Of a stretch of 64,000 nucleotides of DNA, positions 41,899 to 51,611 are shown piece after piece. The DNA comes from Roseovarius sp. A-2 (GTDB lineage: Bacteria; Pseudomonadota; Alphaproteobacteria; Rhodobacterales; Rhodobacteraceae): positions 1 to 64,000 of the forward strand of contig NZ_BDIY01000002.1 of the NCBI RefSeq assembly GCF_002072155.1, read 5' to 3'. The stretch's first letter is position 1; each line of letters begins with the position of its first letter. Both the position numbers and the translations under genes were made by a program. The notes below the pieces were generated by a model. That model did not search any database and was not told where the DNA came from. It saw only the letters and a list, made by a program, of their open reading frames with translations.

Positions 41899-42873
41899 AT
41901 GACGGCAAGCGACAAGACCGCGCAAGATCGACTGCGCGCCACGGCCTCGCGTGTGCTGCGGTTCGAGGCGGACGCGCTCGGGGTCATGGCCGAGACCCCG
42001 CCCGAAGGCTTTGCCCGCGCGGCCGAGCTGATGCTGGGCGCGGGCGGGCGCGTGGTGGTGTCGGGCATGGGCAAATCCGGGCACGTGGCGCGCAAGATCG
42101 CGGCGACGCTAGCCTCGACCGGGACGCCCGCGCTCTACCTGCATCCGGGCGAGGCGAGCCATGGCGACCTCGGCATGGTGACGGGGGATGATGTCTGCCT
42201 GCTCTTGTCGAATTCCGGTGAGACCCGGGAACTGTCGGATCTGCTCCAATATGCCCGCCGCTTCGGTATCCCGATGATCGCAATCACGCGGGTCGCGGGC
42301 AGCACGCTGGCGCGGCAGGCAGATGTGGCGCTCATCCTGCCGGACATGCCCGAGGCGTGCGCGATCGGCATGGCCCCCACGACCTCGACCACCTGTGCGT
42401 TGGCGCTCGGCGATGCGCTTGCAGTGGCGTTGATGGAGCGGCGCGGCTTTGCGGCGGATGCGTTCCACGTCTTTCACCCGGGCGGCAAGCTCGGGGCGCA
42501 GTTCCTGCGGGTGCGCGATGTCATGCATATCGGCACCGCCCTGCCGGTAGTCACGCCTGCCACGTCGATGGGTGAGACCCTGATCGAGATGAGCGCCAAG
42601 GGCTTCGGCATCGTGGCGGTGGCCGAGAACGGCCAGTTGCGCGGGGTCATCACCGATGGCGATCTGCGGCGCAATCTGGACGGGCTGATGGGCCGCGACG
42701 CAGGCACTGTTGCCACCGCCGATCCGCGCACCGCGAAACCCGAAATGCTGGTGTCAGAAGCCCTGGGCGTGATGAACCGGCACAAGATCGGCTCGCTGCT
42801 GGTCGTCGAGGAGGACGGGATGCTGTGCGGGCTGGTGCATATCCACGACTGCCTGCGCGCCGGGGTGGCCTGA
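41899..42873 (+). CDS. kdsD: D-arabinose-5-phosphate isomerase (KdsD/KpsF type)
   Basis: The 324-residue enzyme makes arabinose-5-phosphate for Kdo in lipopolysaccharide. It has a SIS domain (VVVSGMGKSGHVARKIAATL, SNSGETRELSDLL, APTTSTTCALALGDALAVAL) and two CBS domains (MHIGTALPVVTPATSMGETL; MLVSEALGVMNRHKIGSLLV). The length equals the family norm. Confidence 0.94.
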   Translation: MTASDKTAQDRLRATASRVLRFEADALGVMAETPPEGFARAAELMLGAGGRVVVSGMGKSGHVARKIAATLASTGTPALYLHPGEASHGDLGMVTGDDVCLLLSNSGETRELSDLLQYARRFGIPMIAITRVAGSTLARQADVALILPDMPEACAIGMAPTTSTTCALALGDALAVALMERRGFAADAFHVFHPGGKLGAQFLRVRDVMHIGTALPVVTPATSMGETLIEMSAKGFGIVAVAENGQLRGVITDGDLRRNLDGLMGRDAGTVATADPRTAKPEMLVSEALGVMNRHKIGSLLVVEEDGMLCGLVHIHDCLRAGVA

Positions 42874-42990
42874 GCCGGCCGGATCCGGTAACGCTCGCGT
42901 GAAATAAACCCGCCGCGCCTCTGGCCGCGCGCCGCGCCCATGCACACTTGCGACGGCGGGGCGACACACCGCCCCGGGGAGACCGGAATT

Positions 42991-43341
42991 TTGGGCTATC
43001 TCTATCTGCTGGCCGGGCAGGGCACCCTGTTCATTGGCGGCGAGGCGCTTGTGAGCGGCAGCGTGGGCATCGCCCGACGCCTGTCGATCCCGCCCCTGCT
43101 GATCGGGTTGACGGTGGTCGGCTTCAGCACCTCGACGCCGGAATTTCTGGTCTCAGTGGATGCGGCGTGAGGCGGTGTACCGGATATCGCGCTTGGCAAC
43201 GTTCTGAACTCCAACGTCTATAATATCCTCGGGAATCTCGGGGCAACGGCGGTCATCGCGCCAATCCCGGTGGCCGGGCGCTTTCTGGCGTTCGATCTGC
43301 CGGTGATGAACGCGGTGTCGCTGTTGCTGGCACAGGGTTGA
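42991..43341 (+). pseudogene. Calcium/sodium antiporter (CaCA family) remnant
   Basis: The frame from a TTG at 42991 gives FIGGEALVSGSVGIARRL and GFSTSTPEFLVSVDAA, the first alpha repeat of CaCA antiporters (family GTSTPEL). It stops at TGA 43168-43170 and then continues in the same frame with GVPDIALGNVLNSNVYNIL, the rest of that repeat, and one further helix before TGA at 43339-43341. Full antiporters have about 310 residues and two repeats, so the whole second half is missing as well. Confidence 0.8.
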
Positions 43342-43346
43342 GTCGC

Positions 43347-44099
43347 TCAGACCTGCCCGCCCGCGATCTCGATGGCCTGGCCGTTGACGCTGCCTGATCC
43401 CGGACCGCAGAGCCACAGCACCGTGCGGGCAACTTCCTCCGGGGCGATCAGGCGGTTGTTGCGGTTCGCGCTGACCATCATGGCGCGCGCCTCGTCTGCC
43501 GAGACGCCCGCGCGTTCGGAGATCGCGGTCACATTGCGGCTCACGATCTCGGTATCGACATAGCCCGGGCAGATCGCGTTGAAGGTGAAGGGCGTGCCGA
43601 GATAATCCTCGCTCAGGCTGCGGATCAGGCCAATTATGCCGTGTTTGCTGGCACTATAGGCCGACGCACCTTTCAGACCCTTGAGCCCGGCAATCGAGGA
43701 AATCGCGATCACCCGGCCCCAATCGGTCTTGCGCATGCCGCTCAGGCATTCGCGCACCGTGTAGAAGGCCCCGTCCAGATTGGTGGCCATGATCTGCCGC
43801 CAGAACGCAGCATCGGTCTTGTGCAATGCGCGGCCCTCGGCGATGCCCGCGTTGGGAATGCAGATTTGCACCGGCCCGCGCAGCGCAACGGCGCGTGCCA
43901 CGCCATTCACCACCTGAGCCTCGTCGGTCACGTCCATCGCCAGCGGGTGCAGGCCATGGTCCGCCACCTCCTCCAGAACCGCGGCGCGCCGCCCGGTGAT
44001 CGTGACCTCGGCCCCCTCGGAGGCAAGCGCGCGGGCAATCGCCAGTCCGATGCCGCTGCCACCGCCGGTGACCAGTGCGTGTTTACCACCAAGTGCCAT
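43347..44099 (-). CDS. Short-chain dehydrogenase (3-hydroxybutyrate dehydrogenase-like)
   Basis: The 250-residue SDR has the NAD motif TGGGSGIG, the IPNAGI segment (family NNAG), the catalytic serine in ISSIAG and YSASK. NAICPGYVDTEIV is close to D-3-hydroxybutyrate dehydrogenases, which feed the acetoacetate pool. GAGGGAGG precedes the ATG. It is divergent from the ICMT-like gene. Confidence 0.87.
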   Translation of the reverse strand: MALGGKHALVTGGGSGIGLAIARALASEGAEVTITGRRAAVLEEVADHGLHPLAMDVTDEAQVVNGVARAVALRGPVQICIPNAGIAEGRALHKTDAAFWRQIMATNLDGAFYTVRECLSGMRKTDWGRVIAISSIAGLKGLKGASAYSASKHGIIGLIRSLSEDYLGTPFTFNAICPGYVDTEIVSRNVTAISERAGVSADEARAMMVSANRNNRLIAPEEVARTVLWLCGPGSGSVNGQAIEIAGGQV

Positions 44100-44176
44100 G
44101 TTGCCTCCCTCAATTCTGACGCTAGTGTAAACCCGTTCCGCAAGGTGACAACCGCAGAGGAAAGGACGTGGCGCAA

Positions 44177-44629
44177 ATGCTCAAATGGATCGACCTGCCT
44201 CCGGTCTGGCTCGTGGGGTTTCTCGCTCTGGCATGGCTGCAGGCGGCGCAATATCCCATGGGCCTGGGCTTTGGCGAGACATGGGCGGATATGCTTGGCG
44301 GGCTTCTGGTGGGGGGCGGTCTGCTGCTCATCGTGATGGCGGCGATGGAATTTCGGCGCTACAAGACCACCATCGTACCGCATGAGACGCCCGAGCGTCT
44401 GATACAGTCCGGAATCTTCAAACGGTCGCGTAATCCGATCTATCTCGGGGACGCGCTGATCCTCGCCGGGTTGATCCTGCGATGGGATGCGGTTCTGTCG
44501 CTGCCGCTGATTCCCGTCTTCGTCTGGGTAATCGAGAAACGCTTTGTCATTCCCGAAGAGGACCGGATGCGCCGCACATTCCGCATGGAATTCGCCCGAT
44601 ATTGCGAAAAAACCAGACGTTGGGTGTAG
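44177..44629 (+). CDS. Isoprenylcysteine methyltransferase-like membrane protein
   Basis: The 150-residue protein has four hydrophobic segments and the C-terminal methyltransferase pattern of the ICMT/phospholipid methyltransferase family (PERLIQSGIFKRSRNPIYLG, then EEDRMRRTFRMEFARYCEKT). It methylates an unknown membrane substrate with SAM. The GTG at 44168 is too close to AAAGGA, so the ATG nine bases later is preferred. Confidence 0.85.
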   Translation: MLKWIDLPPVWLVGFLALAWLQAAQYPMGLGFGETWADMLGGLLVGGGLLLIVMAAMEFRRYKTTIVPHETPERLIQSGIFKRSRNPIYLGDALILAGLILRWDAVLSLPLIPVFVWVIEKRFVIPEEDRMRRTFRMEFARYCEKTRRWV

Positions 44630-44757
44630 AAACCGCGACAATCTTGATATCGCCACTCGTGAAATAGTGTGAAATAACGACCTTCGGGATAAGGAAACCG
44701 GCATTCCGCGAGAGCGGAGCCATAAGAACACGTGATCTGCCAAGGGGGGACACAGAT

Positions 44758-46332
44758 TTGAAGATCGGAACGCCAAAGGAAGTGCTCGAGGGCGAGAACC
44801 GGGTGGCGATGACGCCTGACTCGGCCTTGCAATTGCAAAAACTCGGCTATGACTGCGCCATCGAGGCCGGGGCCGGGGCCGCCGCGGGTTTTTCGGACGC
44901 CGCCTACAAGGAGGCCGGTGTCGAGGTGATCAAGAGCGCGGCACAGCTCTATAAGGCCGCCGATGTGGTGGCCAAGGTGCGCCCGCCCACCGAGACAGAG
45001 GCCAAGCGCCTGCGCGAGGGGCAATTGCTGATCTCCTTCTTCTGGCCTGCGCAGAATGAAGAACAGATGAAGACGATTGCCGACAAGGGCACGTCGGTCA
45101 TCGCGATGGACATGGTGCCGCGCATCAGCCGCGCACAGAAGATGGACGCACTCAGTTCCATGGCCAATATCGCGGGCTATCGCGCGGTGATCGAGGCTGG
45201 CAACAACTTTGGCCGGTTCTTTACCGGACAGATCACAGCCGCAGGCAAGGTGCCCCCCGCGAAAGTGCTGATCGTTGGCGCGGGCGTGGCGGGGCTTGCC
45301 GCCATAGGCACTTCCACCAGCCTTGGCGCGATCACCTATGCGTTCGACGTGCGGCCCGAAGTGGCCGAACAGGTCGAATCGATGGGCGCGGAATTCGTCT
45401 ATCTCGATTTCGAGGAAGAGCAGCAGGATGGCGCGGCCTCGGGCGGCTATGCCTCGGTCTCCTCGCCCGAGTTCCGCGAGGCGCAGCTGGCCAAGTTTCG
45501 CGAACTGGCCCCCGAGGTCGATATCGTCATCACCACGGCCCTCATCCCCAATCGCGAGGCCCCCGAGCTTTGGACCGAGGATATGGTCAAGGCGATGAAG
45601 CGTGGCTCGGTGATCGTCGATCTGGCCGCTGAAAAGGGCGGCAACTGCAAGATGACGGTGATGGACGAGAAGATCGTCACCGACAATGGCGTGACGATCA
45701 TCGGCTATACCGACTTCCCGAGCCGGATGGCGACGCAATCCTCGACGCTTTATGCCACCAACATCCGTCACATGATGACCGACCTCACGCCCGAGAAGGA
45801 CGGTCAGGTCAATCACAACATGGAGGATGACGTGATCCGGGGCGCGACGGTGACCCACGCGGGCGAGGTGACCTTCCCGCCACCACCGCCCAAGATTGCG
45901 GCGATTGCCGCGCAAAAGCCCAAGGAAAAGGCCAAGGAGCTGACGCCGGAAGAAAAACGCGCCGAGGAAATCGCGGCCTTCAAGGCGCAGACCAAGCAGC
46001 AGGTCACGCTGCTCGCGGTCGGGGCGGCGCTGCTGCTCTCCGTCGGTTTGGTGGCCCCTGCCAGCTTCATGCAGCATTTCATCGTCTTCGTGCTGTCGGT
46101 CTTTGTCGGCTTCCAGGTGATCTGGGGTGTCAGCCACAGCCTGCACACGCCGCTGATGGCGGTCACGAACGCGATCTCTTCGATCATCATCCTGGGCGCG
46201 CTGATGCAGATCGGATCCAGCTCGATCCTGATCACCATCCTCGCCGCTGCGGCGGTGTTCATGGCCTCGATCAATATCATCGGCGGCTTCCTCGTGACAC
46301 GGCGCATGCTCGCCATGTTCCAGAAATCCTGA
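44758..46332 (+). CDS. pntA: NAD(P) transhydrogenase subunit alpha (second copy)
   Basis: Another complete 524-residue alpha subunit, with domain I (IGTPKEVLEGENRVAMTPDS) and the nucleotide loop IVGAGVAGLAAIGTSTSLGA. It starts with TTG, but the strong AGGGGGGA seven bases before it supports this. Divergence from the copy at 13705-15279 is strong in the first 110 residues and slight after that. Bases 45325-45446 equal the other copy exactly. It has its own promoter region (128 bp) and terminator downstream of pntB, so it is likely the housekeeping copy. Confidence 0.96.
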   Translation: MKIGTPKEVLEGENRVAMTPDSALQLQKLGYDCAIEAGAGAAAGFSDAAYKEAGVEVIKSAAQLYKAADVVAKVRPPTETEAKRLREGQLLISFFWPAQNEEQMKTIADKGTSVIAMDMVPRISRAQKMDALSSMANIAGYRAVIEAGNNFGRFFTGQITAAGKVPPAKVLIVGAGVAGLAAIGTSTSLGAITYAFDVRPEVAEQVESMGAEFVYLDFEEEQQDGAASGGYASVSSPEFREAQLAKFRELAPEVDIVITTALIPNREAPELWTEDMVKAMKRGSVIVDLAAEKGGNCKMTVMDEKIVTDNGVTIIGYTDFPSRMATQSSTLYATNIRHMMTDLTPEKDGQVNHNMEDDVIRGATVTHAGEVTFPPPPPKIAAIAAQKPKEKAKELTPEEKRAEEIAAFKAQTKQQVTLLAVGAALLLSVGLVAPASFMQHFIVFVLSVFVGFQVIWGVSHSLHTPLMAVTNAISSIIILGALMQIGSSSILITILAAAAVFMASINIIGGFLVTRRMLAMFQKS

Positions 46333-46344
46333 TCGGAGGCGACA

Positions 46345-47829
46345 ATGGATTACGGATTTACCATTGCGGCCTACGTGGTCGCGGCGATTCTCTTCATCCT
46401 CAGTCTTGGTGGTCTGAGCGGGCAGGAAAGCGCCAAGCGCGCCGTCTGGTACGGCATCACCGGCATGGCCATCGCGGTCATCGCCACGCTGATCGGGCCG
46501 GGTGCGGGGCTTTGGCTTTTGTCGCTGATCCTGATCGCGGGCGGTGGCCTTATCGGCTATCAGTTGGCCACGCGGGTGCAGATGACGCAGATGCCCGAAC
46601 TCGTGGCGATCATGCATTCGATGGTCGGCCTCGCGGCGGTCTTCGTGGGCTTCAACGCCGATATCGAGCTGACCCGCGTTGCTGCTGCGTTTACCGCCGA
46701 GGGCTTTGCCTTCCCGCGCCCCGAAACGGCGGTGGCCGAGGCCGCGGCCTTTGCCAAGACCTTCTCGGGTTTTGCCGCCATCGTGGCCAAGAAAACTGCC
46801 GTCGAGGTCAGTATCCTGCGGGTCGAGCTGGTGCTTGGCGTGTGGATCGGCGCGGTGACCTTCACCGGCTCGGTGATCGCCTATGGCAAGCTGGCGGGCA
46901 AGGTCGACAGCGCCGCCCAAAAGCTGCCGGGTGGGCATATGCTAAACGCGGCCGCTGCGGGCCTGTCGCTGCTCTTTGCCGCGATGTATCTGGGCGGGGC
47001 CGGCATCTGGACGCTGGTGGCGCTGACGCTGCTGGCGCTCTTTATCGGCTATCACCTGATCATGGGGATCGGTGGCGCCGACATGCCCGTCGTGGTCTCG
47101 ATGCTCAACAGCTATTCGGGCTGGGCGGCGGCGGCGATCGGCTTCAGCCTTGGCAATGACCTGCTGATCGTGGTGGGCGCGCTTGTGGGCTCCTCAGGTG
47201 CGATCCTGAGCTACATCATGTGCAAGGCGATGAACCGGCAGTTCGTCAGCGTGATCCTCGGTGGCTTTGGCGGCGCGTCGGGCCCCGCAGCGGAGATCGA
47301 GGGCGAGCAAGTCGCCATCGACGCCGATGGCGTGGCCAACGCGCTCAACGAGGCCGATTCAGTCATCATCGTGCCGGGCTATGGCATGGCGGTGGCGCAG
47401 GCGCAGGGTGCGGTCAGCGAGTTGACCAACAAGCTGCGCGCCCGTGGCAAGAACGTGCGTTTTGCCATCCACCCGGTCGCGGGCCGTCTGCCGGGGCATA
47501 TGAACGTGCTCTTGGCCGAGGCCAAGGTGCCTTATGACATCGTCATGGAGATGGACGAAATCAACGAGGATTTCCCAGACACCGATGTGGTGATCGTCAT
47601 CGGCTCCAACGACATCGTAAACCCGGCGGCGCAGGACGATCCCAACAGCCCCATCGCCGGGATGCCGGTGCTGGAAGTGTGGAGAGCCAAGCAGGTGTTC
47701 GTCTCCAAGCGCGGGCAGGGCACCGGCTATTCCGGCATCGAGAACCCGCTGTTCTTCAAGGAAAACACGCGGATGTTCTATGGCGATGCCAAAGACAGCA
47801 TCTCGAGCTTGCTGAGCAAGATCGAGTGA
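46345..47829 (+). CDS. pntB: NAD(P) transhydrogenase subunit beta (second copy)
   Basis: The 494-residue beta subunit has the membrane helices and the NADP(H) domain ([36 protein letters not shown]). The region around residues 110-140 ([18 protein letters not shown]) differs in length and sequence from the first copy. It follows pntA by 12 bp and is closed by a strong terminator. Confidence 0.96.
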   Translation: MDYGFTIAAYVVAAILFILSLGGLSGQESAKRAVWYGITGMAIAVIATLIGPGAGLWLLSLILIAGGGLIGYQLATRVQMTQMPELVAIMHSMVGLAAVFVGFNADIELTRVAAAFTAEGFAFPRPETAVAEAAAFAKTFSGFAAIVAKKTAVEVSILRVELVLGVWIGAVTFTGSVIAYGKLAGKVDSAAQKLPGGHMLNAAAAGLSLLFAAMYLGGAGIWTLVALTLLALFIGYHLIMGIGGADMPVVVSMLNSYSGWAAAAIGFSLGNDLLIVVGALVGSSGAILSYIMCKAMNRQFVSVILGGFGGASGPAAEIEGEQVAIDADGVANALNEADSVIIVPGYGMAVAQAQGAVSELTNKLRARGKNVRFAIHPVAGRLPGHMNVLLAEAKVPYDIVMEMDEINEDFPDTDVVIVIGSNDIVNPAAQDDPNSPIAGMPVLEVWRAKQVFVSKRGQGTGYSGIENPLFFKENTRMFYGDAKDSISSLLSKIE

Positions 47830-47846
47830 TCCTGACACAGGTTCTA

Positions 47847-47880
47847 AAAAGGGGCGTGGCCGCAAGGCTGCGCCCCTTTT
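47847..47880 (+). terminator. Intrinsic terminator after pntAB
   Basis: AAAAGGGGCG at 47847-47856 pairs perfectly with CGCCCCTTTT at 47871-47880 around a 14-base loop, 18 bp after the pntB stop. The A/T ends also give a U-tract, so it could work in both directions. Confidence 0.85.
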
Positions 47881-47890
47881 GCTTGGGTTT

Positions 47891-47936
47891 CGCCTTTGGC
47901 GGGTGCCGGATGTGGAGTATTTTCACCAAGAAGACG
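47891..47936 (+). repeat. Candidate Rhodobacteraceae intergenic element
   Basis: The stretch with GGCGGGTGCCGGATGTGGAG and ATTTTCACCAAGAAGA resembles short sequences I recall from many intergenic regions of roseobacters, often after terminators. Only one copy is seen in this window. Its function is not known to me. Confidence 0.35.
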
Positions 47937-48053
47937 CCCAAGCGATGTGCAGTATACGATTGTGTCCCGCTAAATCATTGGGGATGAAAGAAAAAACGCT
48001 TTCACGCGCAATCCGGGCGCGGTATGCAGCGGCAAGGATCAGGAGATCGGCGC

Positions 48054-49334
48054 ATGCCCCCAATCGAAGATCATCCGCTGCGCTATGACTTGGCGAACGA
48101 GTTGCACGCGCGCCCCTTCCCGTCACTCAAGGCGCCGTGTACGGCAGTGTTTCTCGCGATCAAGCAGCCGAGTGACGCCGCAAAGCGCGACCGTGCGGCG
48201 GATCTGGCGCATCTGACGGCGCTGCTGGATCGCTACGGGACCAAGCATCCACAGCCCGGCGCCACGCATTATTTCGGAGAGATCGGACGGCACAGCCTGA
48301 AATGGGAAAGCCATACCGAGATGGTGACCTACACGGTCTTTACCGATGGGGTCAGTTCGCGCCCCTTCGATCCCGTGGATTTCGAGGTGTTCCCGGAGGA
48401 GTGGCTTGCCAAGGCACCGGGGGTGCGTATCACCTCGGCGATGATCCGGGTGGTGCCGTGGGCCAGCCGCGACGCGACGCGCGCCGACATCGACAACTGG
48501 TTCGTGGATGAAAGCGTCGCCATGGCGCGCGTTCTGGACGATGCCGCCGTGATGGCCGGTGATTTCCGGGTCGATCCGGCGGGGCACCTGCGGTTTTCCC
48601 TGCATGTGGCCCCGAGCACCGGGGAGCGGCGGATCGGGCGCGTGGTGCAGCGCATCTGCGAGATCGAGACCTACAAGGCGATGTCGATGCTGGGCTTTGC
48701 CCGGGTGCGCGAGATGGGTCGCCAGATGGGCGAGACCGACAGCCAGTTGAGCCGCCTGATCGACGACATGACCGGCGGCACGCAGCCCGCCGAAGAGACC
48801 CTGCAGAGCCTCTTGCGCGTTTCGGCGGAGCTCGAATCGCTGGTCGCGCAATCCTCGTTTCGCTTTGGGGCAACAGCGGCCTATGAGCAGATCGTCAACC
48901 AGCGGATCGCGGTGCTGCGCGAGGAGCGGTTCGAGGGTCGCCAGACCTTTGCCGAATTCATGATGCGGCGCTATGACCCGGCGATGCGCACCGTGCGCGC
49001 CACCAAGGACCGGCTTTCGGCGATGGCGGACCGGGCGATGCGCGCGGGCGAACTCCTGCAGACCCGCGTCGATGTGGAACGCAGCGCGCAGAACCAGGCG
49101 CTATTGGAGAGCATGGACAGGCGCGCCGATCTGCAATTGCGCCTGCAGCGCACCGTCGAGGGGCTGTCGGTGGTGGCGATCAGCTATTATGCCGTGTCCC
49201 TGGCAGGCTACCTGCTTTATCCGCTGACTGACATGCTGGACGTGAGTAAGGGCATGGTTACCGCTGCGGTGACCCTGCCTGTGGTGGGCCTCGTCTGGTG
49301 GATGGTGCAGCGCATCCGCAACAAGATCCACTGA
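48054..49334 (+). CDS. DUF3422 family membrane-anchored protein
   Basis: The 426-residue protein opens with the family signature HPLRYDLANELHARPFP. A long soluble part follows with SRLIDDMTGGTQPAEETLQS and coiled-coil-like stretches, and two C-terminal membrane helices (GLSVVAISYYAVSLAGYLLY and MVTAAVTLPVVGLVWW). It is a widespread alphaproteobacterial protein of unknown role. AGGAG nine bases before 48054 fixes the start. Confidence 0.9.
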   Translation: MPPIEDHPLRYDLANELHARPFPSLKAPCTAVFLAIKQPSDAAKRDRAADLAHLTALLDRYGTKHPQPGATHYFGEIGRHSLKWESHTEMVTYTVFTDGVSSRPFDPVDFEVFPEEWLAKAPGVRITSAMIRVVPWASRDATRADIDNWFVDESVAMARVLDDAAVMAGDFRVDPAGHLRFSLHVAPSTGERRIGRVVQRICEIETYKAMSMLGFARVREMGRQMGETDSQLSRLIDDMTGGTQPAEETLQSLLRVSAELESLVAQSSFRFGATAAYEQIVNQRIAVLREERFEGRQTFAEFMMRRYDPAMRTVRATKDRLSAMADRAMRAGELLQTRVDVERSAQNQALLESMDRRADLQLRLQRTVEGLSVVAISYYAVSLAGYLLYPLTDMLDVSKGMVTAAVTLPVVGLVWWMVQRIRNKIH

Positions 49335-49427
49335 GCGCGCCGCCGCGTCACCGGGCATTCCCCTCTGGCCATTGCGCCGCGCCTGCGATATCCGGGCCGG
49401 GTTGAAACACCCCCGGAGGACACGCCC

Positions 49428-50579
49428 ATGTCCGAGACCGTTCCGTTCGAGAAACCCGGCCCCGTCGAGGCCGACCTGCGCCATGCCATCGCGCCCACCG
49501 AAGACATCATCGCAGAGGCGCGCAGGGGCCGTATGTTCATCCTCGTCGATCACGAAGATCGCGAGAACGAGGGCGATCTGGTGATCGCCGCCGAATTCGC
49601 CACGCCTGAGGCGGTGAATTTCATGGCGCTGCACGGGCGCGGGTTGATTTGCCTGCCGATGACCGCCGAGCGGATCGACCGGCTAGGCCTGCCGATGATG
49701 GCGGTGAACAATTCCTCACGGCATGAGACCGCCTTTACCGTCTCGATCGAGGCGCGCGAGGGCGTGAGCACGGGCATTTCTGCCGGTGACCGTGCGCTGA
49801 CCATCGCCACCGCGATCAACGAGCAGAATACCATGGCGGCGATTGCTACGCCGGGCCATGTCTTTCCGCTGCGCGCGCGGCGCGGCGGGGTGCTGGTGCG
49901 CGCAGGCCATACCGAGGCCGCGGTGGATATCGCGCGGCTGGCCGGGCTGAATCCCTCGGGCGTGATCTGCGAGATCATGAAAGAGGATGGCAGCATGGCG
50001 CGGCTGCCCGACCTTATCGAGTTCGCCAAGGCGCATGATCTGAAGATCGGCACGATTTCCGATCTGATCGCCTATCGCCACAAGCATGACAACCTGATCA
50101 CCGAGACCGGGCACGAGACCGTCACCTCGAGCCATGGCGGCGAATGGCAGATGCGCATTTTCGCCGATCAGATCACCGGCACGGAGCATGTGGTGCTGAC
50201 CAAGGGCGACGTGTCGGACGGACGGCCCGTCTTGGCGCGCGCGCATGCGCTCAACGCGCTGGAGGACGTCTTGGGCATCGGACTTGACAAGCGCAGCGAC
50301 GGCCCCACCGGCAAGCTGCCTCGGGCGATGGAGATCATCGCGCGCGAGGGGCGTGGCGCGGTGTTCCTGTTCCGTCAGCCGCGCCCCAAGCTGGCGGGCG
50401 AGATGGAGGATGAGGACACGCCGCGCACCGTCAAGCAGACCGGCCTTGGCGCACAGATCATGGCAACCATGGGCATTCACGAGCTTGTCCTTTTGACCGA
50501 CAGTCCGAATACGCGCTATCTGGGCCTTGATGCCTACGGGATTTCGATCACCGGCACCCAACCCCTGACCGAGGAGTGA
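49428..50579 (+). CDS. ribB: 3,4-dihydroxy-2-butanone-4-phosphate synthase with a degenerate GTP cyclohydrolase II domain
   Basis: The 383-residue protein has an N-terminal DHBP synthase domain (about 20-215) with [19 protein letters not shown] and the [10 protein letters not shown] and [13 protein letters not shown] regions, all intact. The C-terminal half (about 235-380) follows the GTP cyclohydrolase II fold ([20 protein letters not shown]), but where RibA carries three zinc cysteines this one reads [17 protein letters not shown] with none. It therefore provides the ribulose-phosphate arm of riboflavin synthesis only. It is followed 3 bp later by ribH. Confidence 0.92.
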   Translation: MSETVPFEKPGPVEADLRHAIAPTEDIIAEARRGRMFILVDHEDRENEGDLVIAAEFATPEAVNFMALHGRGLICLPMTAERIDRLGLPMMAVNNSSRHETAFTVSIEAREGVSTGISAGDRALTIATAINEQNTMAAIATPGHVFPLRARRGGVLVRAGHTEAAVDIARLAGLNPSGVICEIMKEDGSMARLPDLIEFAKAHDLKIGTISDLIAYRHKHDNLITETGHETVTSSHGGEWQMRIFADQITGTEHVVLTKGDVSDGRPVLARAHALNALEDVLGIGLDKRSDGPTGKLPRAMEIIAREGRGAVFLFRQPRPKLAGEMEDEDTPRTVKQTGLGAQIMATMGIHELVLLTDSPNTRYLGLDAYGISITGTQPLTEE

Positions 50580-50582
50580 AGC

Positions 50583-51128
50583 ATGGCCGAGCATGAATAC
50601 ACCCTGCCGCGCGCCGAGTTCGACAAGCCTGTAAAATTATTGATCGTAGTGGCCCCGTTCTATCGCGACATCGCTGACAACCTGATCAAGGGCGCTTGTG
50701 CGGAGATCGAGGCAACCGGTAGCACCTACGAGATCGCCGAGGTGCCCGGCGCGCTGGAACTGCCCACCGCCATCGGCATCGCAGAGCGGATGTCCAACTT
50801 TGACGGCTACGTGGCGCTTGGCTGCGTGATCCGGGGCGAGACGACGCATTACGAAACCGTCTGCAACGACAGCTCGCGCGGGCTGACATTGTTGGGGCTT
50901 CAGGGGCTGTGCATCGGCAACGGCATCCTCACGGTCGAAAACCGCGCACAGGCCGAGGTGCGCGCCGATCCCGAGGCCATGAACAAAGGCGCAGGCGCAG
51001 CCGCTGCAGCCTTGCATCTGGTGGCATTGGCCCGTAAATGGGGCGGCCCGCGCAAAGGCGTGGGGTTCAAGCCCGCGACCGAGGAAATCCGCCTCGCGGG
51101 CGATGCGAAGGACACGCCCAAGGTATGA
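50583..51128 (+). CDS. ribH: 6,7-dimethyl-8-ribityllumazine synthase
   Basis: The 181-residue protein joins the two riboflavin precursors. Its motifs are VPGALELPTAIGIAERM and YVALGCVIRGETTHYETVCND, with the catalytic histidine in GETTHY, and GNGILTVENRAQAEVRA. Its stop overlaps the nusB start (ATGA). Confidence 0.96.
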   Translation: MAEHEYTLPRAEFDKPVKLLIVVAPFYRDIADNLIKGACAEIEATGSTYEIAEVPGALELPTAIGIAERMSNFDGYVALGCVIRGETTHYETVCNDSSRGLTLLGLQGLCIGNGILTVENRAQAEVRADPEAMNKGAGAAAAALHLVALARKWGGPRKGVGFKPATEEIRLAGDAKDTPKV

Positions 51129-51607
51129 GCACCGACCCCGCCCTTTCCGGCAATCGTAAACGTCAGATGAGATCCGCCGCGCGCATGTATGCCGTGCAGG
51201 CACTCTTTCAGATGGAGCATTCGCAGCAAAGCTCGACCGCGGTGCGGCAGGAGTTTCTCGACCACCGCTTCGGGGCCGAAGTGGAAGAGGGTGTCGACAT
51301 GGCCGAGGGCAACGTTGATCTCTTTTGCAAGCTGATCGACGACGCGGTGAACTGGCAGGCCAAGATCGACCAGATGACCGACCGGGCGCTCGTCGCCAAA
51401 TGGCCGATTTCCCGGATTGATCCCACGCTACGCGCGCTGTTTCGCGCGGCCGGGGCCGAGATGATCCAGTCCGACACGCCGCCCCGCGTCGTGATCATGG
51501 AATTCGTGGATGTGGCCAAGGCGTTCTACCCCGAGGGTAAGGAATCAAAATTCGTCAACGCTGTGCTCGACCACATGGCGCGCGAGGCCAAGCCCGAAGC
51601 ATTTTGA
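51125..51607 (+). CDS. nusB: Transcription antitermination factor NusB
   Basis: The 160-residue all-helical protein has RSAARMYAVQALFQMEHS at the start and WPISRIDPTLRALFRAAGAE, VVIMEFVDVAKAFYPEGKES and KFVNAVLDHMAREA at the end. With NusE it binds boxA in rRNA leaders. Start overlaps the ribH stop; an upstream in-frame opening lies inside ribH and is not used. Confidence 0.95.
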   Translation: MSTDPALSGNRKRQMRSAARMYAVQALFQMEHSQQSSTAVRQEFLDHRFGAEVEEGVDMAEGNVDLFCKLIDDAVNWQAKIDQMTDRALVAKWPISRIDPTLRALFRAAGAEMIQSDTPPRVVIMEFVDVAKAFYPEGKESKFVNAVLDHMAREAKPEAF

Positions 51608-51611
51608 GCCC

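Noticed and set aside
44440..46938. An 832-codon open frame on the minus strand opposite pntA
   Set aside because: It is the antisense of a well-conserved pntAB, is very rich in Arg, His and Asp as expected from GC-rich reverse reading, and has no family features.
49335..49427. FMN riboswitch before ribB
   Set aside because: The gap is only 93 bp and lacks the conserved FMN-box segments; no room for the six-stem fold.
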